From Cellulomonas gelida (lineage in GTDB: Bacteria > Actinomycetota > Actinomycetes > Actinomycetales > Cellulomonadaceae), in contig NZ_BJLQ01000032.1 in assembly GCF_006538725.1 (NCBI RefSeq), forward strand, positions 1 to 40,947: a stretch of 40,947 nucleotides of DNA, in the 5' to 3' direction. The position numbers and the translations under genes are program-made. Below the pieces are notes generated by a model. It ran no database searches. It worked only from the letters and a program-made list of their open reading frames with translations, and was not told the origin of the DNA. Position 1 is the first letter of the stretch; each line of letters starts with the position of its first letter. Positions 14,414-23,108 of the stretch are shown piece after piece.

Positions 14414-15277
14414 TCAGGCCGGCGGCGGGGCCTCGCGGTCGGCGTCCGTGGTGCGCGCGGTCAGCGCGATCGCTCCCGAGACGAGCACCAGCCCGACGAC
14501 CTCGACGCCGTGCGGCACCTGCTGCAGCATCACGGCGCCCACCACCGCCGCGGTCGCGGGCAGCAGCGCGAGCAGCACCGCGAAGGTGGCCGGTCGCACG
14601 CGCCGCAGCACCACCTGCTCGATCCCGTACGGCACCACCGACGACAGCAGTGCGACGAGCACGACGAGCACCGCGAGCCGCGCGTCGGTCAGCACCGGGC
14701 CCGCGTCGCGCGCGAGGAACGGCGCGAGCACGAGCGCACCGGCGGCCATCGCGACGCCGAGCCCGGTGAGCCCGCCGGTCGGCGCGGTCGCCACGCGGCG
14801 CCCGAGCACGATGTACAGCGCCCAGCACGTCGCGGCCACGGCGATCGCGACCAGCCCGCGCACGGCCTCGTCGCCGAGATGCAGGCTCACGCCCGCGAGC
14901 AGCACGACACCGCTCGCCGCCACGACGATCGCCGCCCGGTCGCGCCACCCGCTGCCGGTGATCGCCGCGACCGCGACCGGCCCGGCGAACTCGAGCGCGA
15001 CCGCCGTGCCGAGCGGCAGCGTGTCGAGCGCGACGTAGAACGCCACGTTCATCACCGCGAGCACCACGCCGAACAGCGCAGCGGTCCGCAGCGCGGGTCG
15101 CGTCCACCGGCCGCGCGAGCCCCACGGGCGGGTCCAGAGCACGAGCACGAGCGCGGCGATCGCGACGCGCAGCCACGCGACGGTGCCCGGACCCATCCGG
15201 TCGAACAGGTCGACCGCGACCGCGGCCCCGACGTACTGCGCGATCGCCGAGACGACGAACAGCAGCGGGGCGGGCAC
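14414..15277 (-). CDS. EamA/DMT-family inner-membrane exporter (RhtA-like)
   Basis: 287 residues with about ten hydrophobic helices forming two EamA repeats (roughly 5-130 and 140-270). Features such as the N-terminal VVSAIAQYVGAAVAVDLF, YVALDTLPLGTAVALEFAGPVAVA in repeat 1 and SSVVPYGIEQVVLRRV in repeat 2 resemble RhtA-type threonine/homoserine exporters. Substrate is not proven. GTG 15277 is preceded by TAGCCT at 6 nt, so it is probably leaderless. It is convergent with bpa and sits 44 bp beyond the stop side of the sugar-permease operon, so it is a separate unit. Confidence 0.82.
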   Translation of the reverse strand: MPAPLLFVVSAIAQYVGAAVAVDLFDRMGPGTVAWLRVAIAALVLVLWTRPWGSRGRWTRPALRTAALFGVVLAVMNVAFYVALDTLPLGTAVALEFAGPVAVAAITGSGWRDRAAIVVAASGVVLLAGVSLHLGDEAVRGLVAIAVAATCWALYIVLGRRVATAPTGGLTGLGVAMAAGALVLAPFLARDAGPVLTDARLAVLVVLVALLSSVVPYGIEQVVLRRVRPATFAVLLALLPATAAVVGAVMLQQVPHGVEVVGLVLVSGAIALTARTTDADREAPPPA

Positions 15278-15283
15278 GCCGTC

Positions 15284-15289
15284 AGGCTA
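15284..15289 (-). promoter_or_regulatory. -10 hexamer (TAGCCT) of the EamA gene
   Basis: TAGCCT, 6 nt, then GTG 15277. Confidence 0.5.
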
Positions 15290-15321
15290 GCCCGCCCCGC
15301 CGCGTCGGCCGGTCCGCCGGC

Positions 15322-16242
15322 TCACCCCTTGACGGAGCCCGCCAGCAGGCCGCGCACGAAGTAGCGCTGCAGGGACAGGAACACGATCGCGGGGATGATG
15401 ATCGACACGAACGCGCCTGCCGAGAGCAGGAACCACTGCGACCCGCGCGTCCCGGTGAGGTTGAGCAGCGCGACGGTCATGGGTGCGAGCTCACGCGACG
15501 AGCCCGCGAACGTGAGCGCGACGAGCAGGTCGTTCCACACCCACAGGAACTGGTAGATGCCGAGCGCCGCGATCGCGGGCTTGAGCATCGGCAGCATGAG
15601 GCGGAAGAAGATCGTCACGTGCCCGGCGCCGTCCACGCGCGCCGCCTCGATGAGCTCGCCCGGGATCTCCTGCATGAAGTTGTGCAGCAGGAACACCGCG
15701 AGCGGGAGCCCGAACATGGTGTGCGACAGCCACACCGCCCAGAACGTGCCGGCGATGTTGATGTCGACGTACAGGCTGAGCAGCGGGATGAGCGTGACCT
15801 GGATCGGCACGACCTGCAGCGCGAACACCGCGATGAACAGGACGTTCTTGCCGCGGAAGTTCATCCACGCGAACGCGTAGGCCGCGAGCGTCGCCAGGAA
15901 CATCGGCAGCACGACCGCGGGGATCGTGATGACGATCGAGTTCACGATCGAGGGCGCCAGGGACTGCGAGCTCTCCGTCGAGAGCACGGTCTGGTAGTTC
16001 TCGAGCGTGAAGTTCGGGTTGGTCAGGACCGTCCACCAACCGCTGTTGTTGATGTCCGCCACGGGGCGGAACGACGTGACCAGCAGGCCGAACGTCGGGA
16101 TGGTCCACAGCACCGCGAGGATGACCGCGAACAGCGACGCCCACGGCTTGGACAGGCGGCGACGCGCAGCCGCCGCGGTGCCCTCGGCGCCGGGCTTGAC
16201 GGGTCCGCCGACGGTCGCGGTGTCGATCTGCACGGCGCTCAT
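15322..16242 (-). CDS. CUT1 carbohydrate ABC transporter permease (MalG/AglG-like)
   Basis: 306 residues from ATG 16242, whose ATG overlaps the TGA of the upstream permease (ATGA), so the two are translationally coupled. Six hydrophobic helices and the cytoplasmic EAA loop IEAARVDGAGHVTIFFRLM at about residues 195-215, which contacts the ATPase, identify a binding-protein-dependent permease. The C-terminus LSLQRYFVRGLLAGSVKG is the standard MalG-type ending. It completes the transporter with the MalF-like permease and the lipoprotein. No ATPase gene is adjacent, so a shared MsmK/MsiK-type ATPase encoded elsewhere is likely. Confidence 0.93.
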   Translation of the reverse strand: MSAVQIDTATVGGPVKPGAEGTAAAARRRLSKPWASLFAVILAVLWTIPTFGLLVTSFRPVADINNSGWWTVLTNPNFTLENYQTVLSTESSQSLAPSIVNSIVITIPAVVLPMFLATLAAYAFAWMNFRGKNVLFIAVFALQVVPIQVTLIPLLSLYVDINIAGTFWAVWLSHTMFGLPLAVFLLHNFMQEIPGELIEAARVDGAGHVTIFFRLMLPMLKPAIAALGIYQFLWVWNDLLVALTFAGSSRELAPMTVALLNLTGTRGSQWFLLSAGAFVSIIIPAIVFLSLQRYFVRGLLAGSVKG

Positions 16243-17213
16243 CGGTTCGCCTTCCGCAGGTGGTGCACGTTGTAGACGATGATCGGGACGACGAGCACGA
16301 ACAGCAGCACCGCGAGCGCGGCACCCAGCCCCTGGTTCCCGGCGCTGAAGCTCTGCGTGTAGAACTCGTTCGCCACGACCGACGTGCCGTACCGCCCGGC
16401 GGTCATGGTCCGGACGATGTCGAAGACCTTCAGGCAGCCGATCGCGATCGTCGTCAGGACGACGATGAGCGTGGGCCGGATGCTCGGAACGGTCACGAAC
16501 CGGAACAGCTGTGTCGAGCTCACGCCGTCGAGCCGCGCCGCCTCGGTGATCTCGGTCGGGATGGCCTTGATCGCCGCGGACAGGATCGTCATCGCGAACC
16601 CCGCCTGGATCCAGATCATCACGGCGATGAGGAAGAAGTTGTTCCAGGGGCTGTTGAGCAGGAAGTTCTGTGGCGACCCGCCGAGCCACACGATGATCTG
16701 GTTGATGAACCCGATCTGGTTCGGGTTGTTCTCGACCGACGGGTCGTAGAACCGGTACTCGTACATGAACTTCCAGATGATCGACGCGCCGACGAACGAG
16801 ATGGCCATCGGCAGGAAGATCAGCGCCTTCGCGGCGGCCTCACCCTTGGCGCCGTCGACGAGGATCGCGTAGATCAGCCCGACGACCGTGGCGACGAACG
16901 GCGTGACGAGCACCCACAGCACGGTGTTGCGCAGCACGACGAGCTGCTCGCCCGAGGTGAAGATGTCGGTGTAGTTCCCGAGCCCGATGAAGGCCGTCCC
17001 GGCGGCGTCGTAGAACGAGCGCCACACGGTCCGCAGTGCGGGGTAGACGAGCCCGATCGCGATGAGCAGGATCGTCGGCCCGATGAACCACCAGGCGACG
17101 CGCCGCGCGCCGCGGCGTTCGAGCAGGTGGACGACGAGCAGGATCACGCCGATGACGACGGCGAACGCGACGAGCGCGACCACCATCCCCACCAGCTTGT
17201 CGGCGGCTTCCAT
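16239..17213 (-). CDS. CUT1 carbohydrate ABC transporter permease (MalF/AglF-like)
   Basis: 324 residues from ATG 17213 with GGGAGG seven nt upstream. An extra N-terminal helix (about 8-30) precedes the six-helix core, and the EAA loop EITEAARLDGVSSTQLFRF lies near 215-235. The extra helix and the motif KFMYEYRFYDP resemble AglF of alpha-glucoside transporters, so the cargo may be an alpha-glucoside or other di/oligosaccharide (inference). It is separated from the binding-protein gene by 92 bp that contain a strong hairpin, and overlaps the second permease by 4 bp. Confidence 0.92.
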   Translation of the reverse strand: MEAADKLVGMVVALVAFAVVIGVILLVVHLLERRGARRVAWWFIGPTILLIAIGLVYPALRTVWRSFYDAAGTAFIGLGNYTDIFTSGEQLVVLRNTVLWVLVTPFVATVVGLIYAILVDGAKGEAAAKALIFLPMAISFVGASIIWKFMYEYRFYDPSVENNPNQIGFINQIIVWLGGSPQNFLLNSPWNNFFLIAVMIWIQAGFAMTILSAAIKAIPTEITEAARLDGVSSTQLFRFVTVPSIRPTLIVVLTTIAIGCLKVFDIVRTMTAGRYGTSVVANEFYTQSFSAGNQGLGAALAVLLFVLVVPIIVYNVHHLRKANR

Positions 17214-17263
17214 GGCACCTCCCGGCAGGAGCAGGGGACGAGCGGGACGGCTGGGTGCAGACC

Positions 17264-17296
17264 GGTGCCCCGGGGGCGGTCCACCCCCGGGGCACC
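17264..17296 (-). terminator. Intra-operon hairpin between binding protein and permeases
   Basis: Arms 17264-17276 and 17284-17296 pair perfectly over 13 bp with a 7-nt loop, starting 9 bp beyond the binding-protein stop and before the permease genes. It probably stabilises the upstream mRNA end or causes partial termination. Confidence 0.8.
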
Positions 17297-17305
17297 GAGC
17301 TCAGG

Positions 17306-18685
17306 TCACGGCCAGGCAGCCTCGATCTTGTCGAGCGTGTCCTTGGTCGACTGACCGGTGATCCAGCTCGTCGCCTCCTTCCAGAACGCGTTCGAGCCGA
17401 CCGCGGCGGGCATCATGTCCGAGCCGTCGAAGCGGAACACCGCGTTCGGGTCGAGCAGGATGTCGGCCGAGAGCTTGTCGATCGGGTTCGTCAGGATGGA
17501 CGCGTCCAGGCCCTTGTTGGCCGTGATCCAGCCACCGTTGGTGCGGTCGACGCTGGCCTGCGCCTTGAGGTTCGCCCACGTGTCGGTGCTCCAGAACTCG
17601 AGCAGCGCCTGCACCTCGGGACGGTCGGCGAACGCGGTGACGAACTCACCGGCACCCAGGACGGGCTTGTCCGACGTCGTCTTGCCCGGCAGGTAGAACG
17701 CGAAGATCTGGCCGTTCTCGGAGATGTCCGTGCCCTGCGGGAAGTTCGCGGCGTAGAAGCTCGCCATGCGGTGCAGCGAGCACTGGCCGTCGAGGATCGG
17801 CAGGCCGCCGTCCTGGAACGCGGTCGTGGCGATCGACGAGACGTCGCCGAACCCGCCGTTCACGTACTCCGGGTTCTTCAGGTACTCGCCGACTCCGTCG
17901 AGCGCCTTCGTCGGGACCTCGGAGTTGAACGGGATCTCGTGGCTGACCCACTGGTCGTACACGTCGGCGCCGCCCTCGCGCAGGACGAAGTCCTCCATCC
18001 AGTCGGTGACCGGCCAGCCGGTGGCGGCGTCGGACGCGATGCCCGCGCACCACGGCTTGTGACCGGAGTCGGCGGCGATGGTGTCGGAGAGCGTCTTGAG
18101 CTCGTCGAGGGTCGTCGGGACCTTCCAGCCGTTCGACTCGAACTCCTGCGGCGAGTACCAGACGAGCGACTTCACGCTCGCCCCGGACGGCGCGGCGTAG
18201 AACGTGCCGTCCACGGTGCCGAGCGCCTTCCAGTCCTCGCCCCAGAACTCGTCGACGTTCGCGGCGACGCCGGCCGGCGCCTCCTTGACGGTGCCGGTTG
18301 CGACGAGCTGGGCGAGCAGGCCCGGCTGCGGCACGATCGCGATGTCCGGCGGGTTGCCCGCCTGCGCGCGCACGAGGATCTGCTGCTCGAACTGCTTGTC
18401 GGCCTGGTAGTCGACCTTCGCGCCCGTGCACTCCTCGAACGGCACGAACGAGTCCTTGTAGGGCTGGTCCTCGGGGTCGACGATGCCCGCGTAGATCGTG
18501 ATGGTCTTGCCCTTGAGGTCGCCGTACGACTCGTAGGCGGCGCAGTCGGCGCTCGCCGTCGAGCCGCCACCCCCGTCGCCGTCCCCGTCACCGCCGTCGT
18601 TCGACGAGCAGGCGGTCAGGACCAGTGCGAGGGTCGCAGCCGAGGCCGCGACCAGGGTGTACCGACGCTTGCGCATGCCGTTCAT
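17306..18685 (-). CDS. Extracellular sugar-binding lipoprotein of a CUT1 ABC transporter (AglE-like)
   Basis: 459 residues from ATG 18685, with GGAGG four nt upstream. A type II signal peptide (basic MRKRRYT, hydrophobic core, lipobox LVLTAC) predicts lipid attachment at Cys about 26, followed by a Gly/Asp/Ser-rich tether and the SBP_bac_1 fold. The segments KTITIYAGIVDPEDQPYKDSF, NPPDIAIVPQPGLLAQLV and GIASDAATGWPVTDWMED are like those of alpha-glucoside-type binding proteins. It is first in the operon with two permeases downstream. Sugar identity cannot be assigned; no glycosidase is adjacent. Confidence 0.92.
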   Translation of the reverse strand: MNGMRKRRYTLVAASAATLALVLTACSSNDGGDGDGDGGGGSTASADCAAYESYGDLKGKTITIYAGIVDPEDQPYKDSFVPFEECTGAKVDYQADKQFEQQILVRAQAGNPPDIAIVPQPGLLAQLVATGTVKEAPAGVAANVDEFWGEDWKALGTVDGTFYAAPSGASVKSLVWYSPQEFESNGWKVPTTLDELKTLSDTIAADSGHKPWCAGIASDAATGWPVTDWMEDFVLREGGADVYDQWVSHEIPFNSEVPTKALDGVGEYLKNPEYVNGGFGDVSSIATTAFQDGGLPILDGQCSLHRMASFYAANFPQGTDISENGQIFAFYLPGKTTSDKPVLGAGEFVTAFADRPEVQALLEFWSTDTWANLKAQASVDRTNGGWITANKGLDASILTNPIDKLSADILLDPNAVFRFDGSDMMPAAVGSNAFWKEATSWITGQSTKDTLDKIEAAWP

Positions 18686-18879
18686 GAGACCTCCGTGTCG
18701 TCATGGCCGCACCCGCGGACGTCCACGTCCGCGTGCCATCCCCACGATGCAATCCGTTACAGAAATCCCCCGCAACCCGAAAGACGGGACAAAGCGGTCA
18801 CGGTTGCGTCACGAATCGGCAGTCATGGCGCGCCGCCCCTCGGCGGGCACCGCGAGGGCGTTCGCCGAGGTCGCGGCGG
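18686..18879 (-). promoter_or_regulatory. Promoter/operator region of the sugar transporter operon
   Basis: 194 bp with no gene. Its middle (about 18745-18820) is markedly richer in A/T than its surroundings. CGCAACC (18771-18777) and GGTTGCG (18802-18808) are inverted 24 nt apart, and GTCACGGTTGCGTCACG contains a repeated GTCACG. These are plausible regulator sites but no standard LacI palindrome is evident. Confidence 0.35.
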
Positions 18880-19677
18880 CTAGACCAGGAGGCCGCGCAG
18901 GATGGTCAGGGCACCGTCGTCGTCGATCGTCCCGGTCACCTCGTCGGCCACCGCGCGGACGCGCTCGGAGGCGTGACCCATCGCGACGCCGCGCGCGGCC
19001 CACTCGAGCATCTGCAGGTCGTTGCCACCGTCGCCGATCGCGAGCGTCGCGAACGGCTCCACCCCCAGGCGCCGGCGCACCTCCTCGAGCGCGCTCGCCT
19101 TGGACACCCCGCCCGGCGTCAGGTCCAGCCACGCGGTCCAGCCGACCGCGTACTCGACCTCGTGCAGGCCGACGCGCTCGACGAGCGCGTGGAACTCGTC
19201 GGGGCTCGCGCCGGGGGCGCGGATGACGACGCGCGTCGCGGGCGTCGCCGCCAGCTCGTCGAACCCGACGACGTCCATCTCGCCGCTCAGCTCACCGGTG
19301 GGGAACAGGTCGGAGACGCGGAACCCCACGCCGAGGTCCTCGACCGCGTACAGCGCGTCGGGCAGCTCCATCGCGATCGCGCGCAGCGCCGGGCCGGGGT
19401 CGAACGTCACGGTGTCGACGATCGCGAAGCCCGCGGGCTCGTCGGCGTCGAGGCGGGCCGTCACGGCACCGTTCGAGCACACGAGCCAGCCCTCGGTCAG
19501 GCCGAGGTCACGCGCGACCGGCGCCGCGGAGTGCACCCCGCGGCCGGTCGCCAGGACCACGTGCACACCCGCGGCGACGAGGTCGCCGATCGCCTCCCGG
19601 ACGTCGTCGGAGACGACACCGTCGTAGGACATGAGCGTCCCGTCGACGTCGAGCGCGACCAGGCGGGTGCGACTCAT
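18880..19677 (-). CDS. HAD-superfamily hydrolase, Cof-type (IIB)
   Basis: 265 residues from ATG 19677, whose A is also the last base of the serS stop (TGATG), so the two are coupled. HAD motif I is DVDGT with nucleophile D10 and D12; motif II TGRG lies at about 44-47; motif IV GDGGNDLQML lies near 213-222, preceded by the motif III Lys in GGVSKASAL. The inserted alpha/beta cap between motifs II and III marks subfamily IIB, typically a sugar-phosphate or nucleotide-sugar phosphatase. The substrate is unknown. HAD plus serS adjacency is, as I recall, common in actinobacteria. Confidence 0.9.
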   Translation of the reverse strand: MSRTRLVALDVDGTLMSYDGVVSDDVREAIGDLVAAGVHVVLATGRGVHSAAPVARDLGLTEGWLVCSNGAVTARLDADEPAGFAIVDTVTFDPGPALRAIAMELPDALYAVEDLGVGFRVSDLFPTGELSGEMDVVGFDELAATPATRVVIRAPGASPDEFHALVERVGLHEVEYAVGWTAWLDLTPGGVSKASALEEVRRRLGVEPFATLAIGDGGNDLQMLEWAARGVAMGHASERVRAVADEVTGTIDDDGALTILRGLLV

Positions 19678-20954
19678 CAGGGCTCCAGTACCTCGAGGCC
19701 GCCCAGGTAGGGCCGCAGCCCCACCGGGACGTGCACCGATCCGTCGGCCTGCTGGTGGTTCTCGAGGATCGCGACGATCCACCGGGTCGTGGCCAGCGTG
19801 CCGTTGAGCGTGGCGACCGTGCGCACCTGACCGTCGGCGGTGCGCTCGCGCACCCCCAGGCGGCGCGCCTGGAACGTCGTGCAGTTCGAGGTCGACGTCA
19901 GCTCGAGGTAGCGCTCCTGGCTGGGCAGCCACGCCTCGCAGTCGAACTTGCGCGCCGCGCTGCTGCCCAGGTCCCCCGCGGCCGTGTCGATCACGCGGAA
20001 CGGCAGCTCGGCGAGCGCGAGCATCTCCTTCTCCCAGGCCAGGATCCGGCGGTGCTCGGCGCGGGCGTCCTCGACGGTCGTGTACGAGAACGCCTCGACC
20101 TTGTGGAACTGGTGCACGCGGATGATCCCGCGCGTGTCCTTGCCGTACGAGCCGGCCTCGCGCCGGTAGCACGCGCTCCACCCGGCGTAGCGCTTGGGGC
20201 CCGCCGACAGGTCGAGGATCTCGCCCGAGTGGTAGCCCGCGAGCGCGACCTCGCTGGTCCCGACGAGGTACAGGTCGTCGGCCTCGAGGCGGTACACCTC
20301 GTCGGCGTGGGCCCCCAGGAACCCGGTGCCCGCCATGACCTCGGGCTTGACCAGCGTGGGCGTGATGACCGGCGTGAACCCGGCCGCGAGCGCCTTGTCG
20401 ACCGCCGCGTTCAGCAGCGCGAGCTCGAGGCGCGCGCCGACCCCGGTCAGGTAGTAGAACCGCGCACCCGAGACCTTGGCACCGCGCTCGGTGTCGATCG
20501 CGCGCAGCCCCTCACCGAGCTCCAGATGGTCCTTGACCACGAAGTCCGGCCCGTACTCGGCCGCGAAGTCGCGCGGCGTGCCCACGTGCTCGAGCACGAC
20601 GAAGTCGTCCTCGCCGCCCGCCGGGACGCCCTCCTCGACGACGTTGCCGATCCGGCGCGCGAGCTCGTCCGCCCTCGCCTGCGCGGCGTCGGCCTCGACC
20701 TGCAGCGCCTTGACGCGGTCCGCGACCTGCTTGGCGTGCGCGAGCAGCGCGTGCTTCTCGTCGCCCGTCGCCTGCGCGACCTTCTTGCCGTGCGCCTTCT
20801 GCTCGGCACGCAGCGACTCGAACTCCGTCAGCGCGGAACGCCGGCGTGCGTCGGCGTCCAGGACCTCGTCGACGAGGCCGGGGTCGTCCCCACGGGTCAC
20901 CTGGCTGGCGCGCACGGTGTCGGGGTCGTCGCGCAGGAGCTTGAGATCGATCAC
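19677..20954 (-). CDS. serS: Serine--tRNA ligase
   Basis: 425 residues, normal length. N-terminal antiparallel coiled coil (about 30-105; [20 protein letters not shown]) that grips the long variable arm of tRNA-Ser, then a class II catalytic core with motif 2 ([20 protein letters not shown]) and motif 3 ([20 protein letters not shown]). It charges tRNA-Ser, including the tRNA-Ser(TGA) at 2653-2743. GTG 20954 is preceded by TAGCCT at 6 nt, indicating a leaderless mRNA. The downstream HAD gene is coupled. I see no T-box or other leader, because there is no room for one. Confidence 0.98.
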   Translation of the reverse strand: MIDLKLLRDDPDTVRASQVTRGDDPGLVDEVLDADARRRSALTEFESLRAEQKAHGKKVAQATGDEKHALLAHAKQVADRVKALQVEADAAQARADELARRIGNVVEEGVPAGGEDDFVVLEHVGTPRDFAAEYGPDFVVKDHLELGEGLRAIDTERGAKVSGARFYYLTGVGARLELALLNAAVDKALAAGFTPVITPTLVKPEVMAGTGFLGAHADEVYRLEADDLYLVGTSEVALAGYHSGEILDLSAGPKRYAGWSACYRREAGSYGKDTRGIIRVHQFHKVEAFSYTTVEDARAEHRRILAWEKEMLALAELPFRVIDTAAGDLGSSAARKFDCEAWLPSQERYLELTSTSNCTTFQARRLGVRERTADGQVRTVATLNGTLATTRWIVAILENHQQADGSVHVPVGLRPYLGGLEVLEP

Positions 20955-20960
20955 CCTTGA

Positions 20961-20966
20961 AGGCTA
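20961..20966 (-). promoter_or_regulatory. -10 hexamer (TAGCCT) of serS
   Basis: TAGCCT, 6 nt (TCAAGG), then GTG 20954. The AAGG abuts the start codon and is too close to be a working Shine-Dalgarno. Confidence 0.5.
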
Positions 20967-21096
20967 CCGACCCGGCCGCTCCACCCTGAACCTGAATGAG
21001 CGCGAGCGACCGCCGTCGCGGGGTGAAGGTGCGCCGTGGCGGCGCGCCCGCACGAACCCCCTCGACATTCCACGCGACCAGGGGCGATGCGCTGGG

Positions 21097-21102
21097 TAGG
21101 TT
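21097..21102 (+). promoter_or_regulatory. -10 hexamer (TAGGTT) of the lipid kinase gene
   Basis: TAGGTT, 6 nt, then GTG 21109; leaderless arrangement in the 154-bp divergent region with serS. Confidence 0.55.
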
Positions 21103-21108
21103 GCGCAT

Positions 21109-22248
21109 GTGAGGTGGGAGGCCTGGGTCGCGGTCGTCGCCGGTGTCCTGGCGGTGGCCGCACTCGTCGTGGCCGCCGTCGTCGGGATCCGCCAGCGCGA
21201 GCTGCGCCGTCGGCTCGAGGCCTCGAGCGTCGCGAGCAGCCCGCGCGCGCAGTCGCTCGGGCGCGAGGTGCGTGAGCGCGGGCAGCAGCTCGCGTTCGTC
21301 GCGAACCCGACCAAGCAGGACGTGCCCGCGCTGCGCGAGGCCATCGAGCGCGCCGCCGACGAGCAGGACCTCCCGCAGCCGTTGTGGTTCGAGACGAGCG
21401 TCGAGGACCCCGGTGTGGGGCAGGCCAAGCAGGCGCTCGCGCAGGGCGCCGACGTCGTCGTGGCCGTCGGCGGGGACGGGACCGTGCGCGCGGTCGCCTC
21501 GGCCCTCGTCGGCACCGGTGTGCCGATGGGGCTCATGCCGCTCGGCACCGGCAACCTCCTGGCGCGCAACCTCGACATCCCGCTCGGCAACGCGCTGTCC
21601 GCGCTCGAGGTCGCGCTCGGCGGCCGCGACCGCACGATCGACGTCGGCTGGCTCAGGGTGGTCCACGCCGCGCACCTGACCGAGAGCGACGGCGTGCACG
21701 CCCGCACGAACGACGAGCACCTCTTCCTCGTGATCGCCGGGCTCGGCTTCGATGCCGCGATGGTCGCGGACGCCGACGACGACCTCAAGGCACGCGTCGG
21801 GTGGATCGCGTACTTCGTCGCCGGGATCAAGCACCTGCACGGCCGTCGCACACGCGTGCACGTCCGGATCGACGACTCCCCCGCCACGTCCACACGCCTG
21901 CGCAGCCTGCTCATCGGCAACTGCGGCAAGCTCCCGGGCGGCCTGACGCTCCTGCCCGACGCCGTGGTCGACGACGGGTGGCTCGACGTCGCCGCGATCG
22001 ACACCCGCGGCGGTGTCGCGGGCTGGGCACAGCTGTTCGGCGAGGTCGTGCTCCAGGGGGTCGGGGTCAAGGGGATGCCGCGGGGTGTCGGGCGCATCGA
22101 CCACACGCGGGCCCGCGAGATCCGCGTCGTCGTCACGGGCGGTGAGCACGCGCAGGTGGACGGCGAGGTCATCGGCCGCGTCACCGAGGTCGCGGCGCGG
22201 GTCGACCCCGGCGCCCTCGTCGTCCGGGTGCCCCGCACGGAACGCTGA
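21109..22248 (+). CDS. Membrane-anchored diacylglycerol/lipid kinase family protein
   Basis: 379 residues from GTG 21109. One N-terminal TM helix (about 5-27) followed by a basic segment, then the DAGK catalytic domain: strand LAFVANPTKQD, the nucleotide-binding GGDGT at residues 121-125, GLMPLGTGNLLARNL about 142-156, and GLGFDAAMVADAD in the second domain. The family phosphorylates diacylglycerol, sphingoid bases or related lipids with ATP or NTP; the substrate here is not determinable. The TM anchor places it at the inner face of the membrane. Divergent from serS, with a GntR regulator 146 bp downstream. Confidence 0.93.
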   Translation: MRWEAWVAVVAGVLAVAALVVAAVVGIRQRELRRRLEASSVASSPRAQSLGREVRERGQQLAFVANPTKQDVPALREAIERAADEQDLPQPLWFETSVEDPGVGQAKQALAQGADVVVAVGGDGTVRAVASALVGTGVPMGLMPLGTGNLLARNLDIPLGNALSALEVALGGRDRTIDVGWLRVVHAAHLTESDGVHARTNDEHLFLVIAGLGFDAAMVADADDDLKARVGWIAYFVAGIKHLHGRRTRVHVRIDDSPATSTRLRSLLIGNCGKLPGGLTLLPDAVVDDGWLDVAAIDTRGGVAGWAQLFGEVVLQGVGVKGMPRGVGRIDHTRAREIRVVVTGGEHAQVDGEVIGRVTEVAARVDPGALVVRVPRTER

Positions 22249-22347
22249 GCCCGGCCGGCACGGCGCGCGGGGCCCACCGGCGCGGCACGCCGACGTGACG
22301 CAGCCCGCCTGGTCCCCGGGACGTGGGTCCCTCATGCGGTCCCGTGT

Positions 22348-22360
22348 GCGTGCATACGCT
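22348..22360 (+). promoter_or_regulatory. Candidate promoter and dyad operator of the GntR gene
   Basis: TACGCT at 22355-22360 fits a -10 about 35 nt before GTG 22395. It overlaps the dyad GCGT-N4-ACGC (22348-22359), which would suit autoregulation by a FadR-type dimer. Both points are inference. Confidence 0.3.
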
Positions 22361-22394
22361 CGATCGACCAGCACTGCGACGCGCAGGAGGCATC

Positions 22395-23081
22395 GTGCCT
22401 GTCCCCACCCAGACCGCGGCGGTCGAGTCCGGACGGCTGCTCCTCGCGGACGTCGTCTACGAGCGGCTCATGTCGGTCATCGTCAGCGGCGAGCTCGCAC
22501 CGGGCGAGGTCGTCCGCGAGGAAGAGATCGGCGCCTGGCTGTCCGTGTCACGCACCCCCGTGCGGGACGCGATGCGTCGGCTCGGCGACCAGGGCCTGCT
22601 CTCGTACCAGCCGAACCGCGGCTCGCGCGTCGCGCCGCTGGACCCGCGGCACCTCGAGGAGGTCCTCGACGTCGTCGCGACCCTCTCCGGCAAGGCGGCC
22701 GCGCGCGTGGCCCCCGACCTCGGCGCGGCGGACCTCGCGATGGTCGAGGCGCACCTCGACGAGGCGGCCAAGGCGCACGCCAACGGCGAGGGCATCGCGC
22801 GCGCGGTCGAGCTCGACGCCGCGCTCGACGTGCTCCTGGCCCGTGCCGGCAACCGTGTGCTCACGCGCACGGTCGTCGGGATGCGGCCGCACGTGGACCG
22901 GCTGCTGGGCCTGCTGCCCGGCTGGCCCGAGGCGACGCTCGTCGAGGAGCGGACCACCGCGCTGGTCGACGCGCTGCGCTCGCGCGACCCGGGGACCGCG
23001 GGCGACGCGGTGCACGACCTGGTCCTCGAGCTGGGTCACACGCTCATGGCCGAGGCCGTGCGGCGCGGGCTGGCGTCCTGA
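22395..23081 (+). CDS. GntR-family transcriptional regulator (FadR-type)
   Basis: 228 residues from GTG 22395, chosen for GCAGGAGG placed 4 nt upstream; longer in-frame starts have no site. N-terminal winged helix at about 18-80: VVYERLMSVIVSGELAPGEV, then EEIGAWLSVSRTPVRDAMRRL and LLSYQPNRGSRVA. The C-terminal part (about 85-225) is all-helical with FCD-like character (VLDVVATLSGKAAARVAP, AVELDAALDVLLARAGN), and would bind a small acid, sugar acid or metal-linked ligand in most relatives. It is convergent with pheA, and its target is unknown. Confidence 0.9.
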   Translation: MPVPTQTAAVESGRLLLADVVYERLMSVIVSGELAPGEVVREEEIGAWLSVSRTPVRDAMRRLGDQGLLSYQPNRGSRVAPLDPRHLEEVLDVVATLSGKAAARVAPDLGAADLAMVEAHLDEAAKAHANGEGIARAVELDAALDVLLARAGNRVLTRTVVGMRPHVDRLLGLLPGWPEATLVEERTTALVDALRSRDPGTAGDAVHDLVLELGHTLMAEAVRRGLAS

Positions 23082-23108
23082 GCGGCCAGCCCTCCCGCTG
23101 ACCGACGG

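Noticed and set aside
2653..20954. Functional linkage between tRNA-Ser(TGA) and serS
   Set aside because: They are about 17 kb apart on the same strand with many unrelated genes between; co-occurrence in the window is treated as chance.
20955..21108. T-box or other riboswitch leader for serS
   Set aside because: The -10 lies 6 nt before the GTG, so no leader RNA exists; no T-box sequence was seen.
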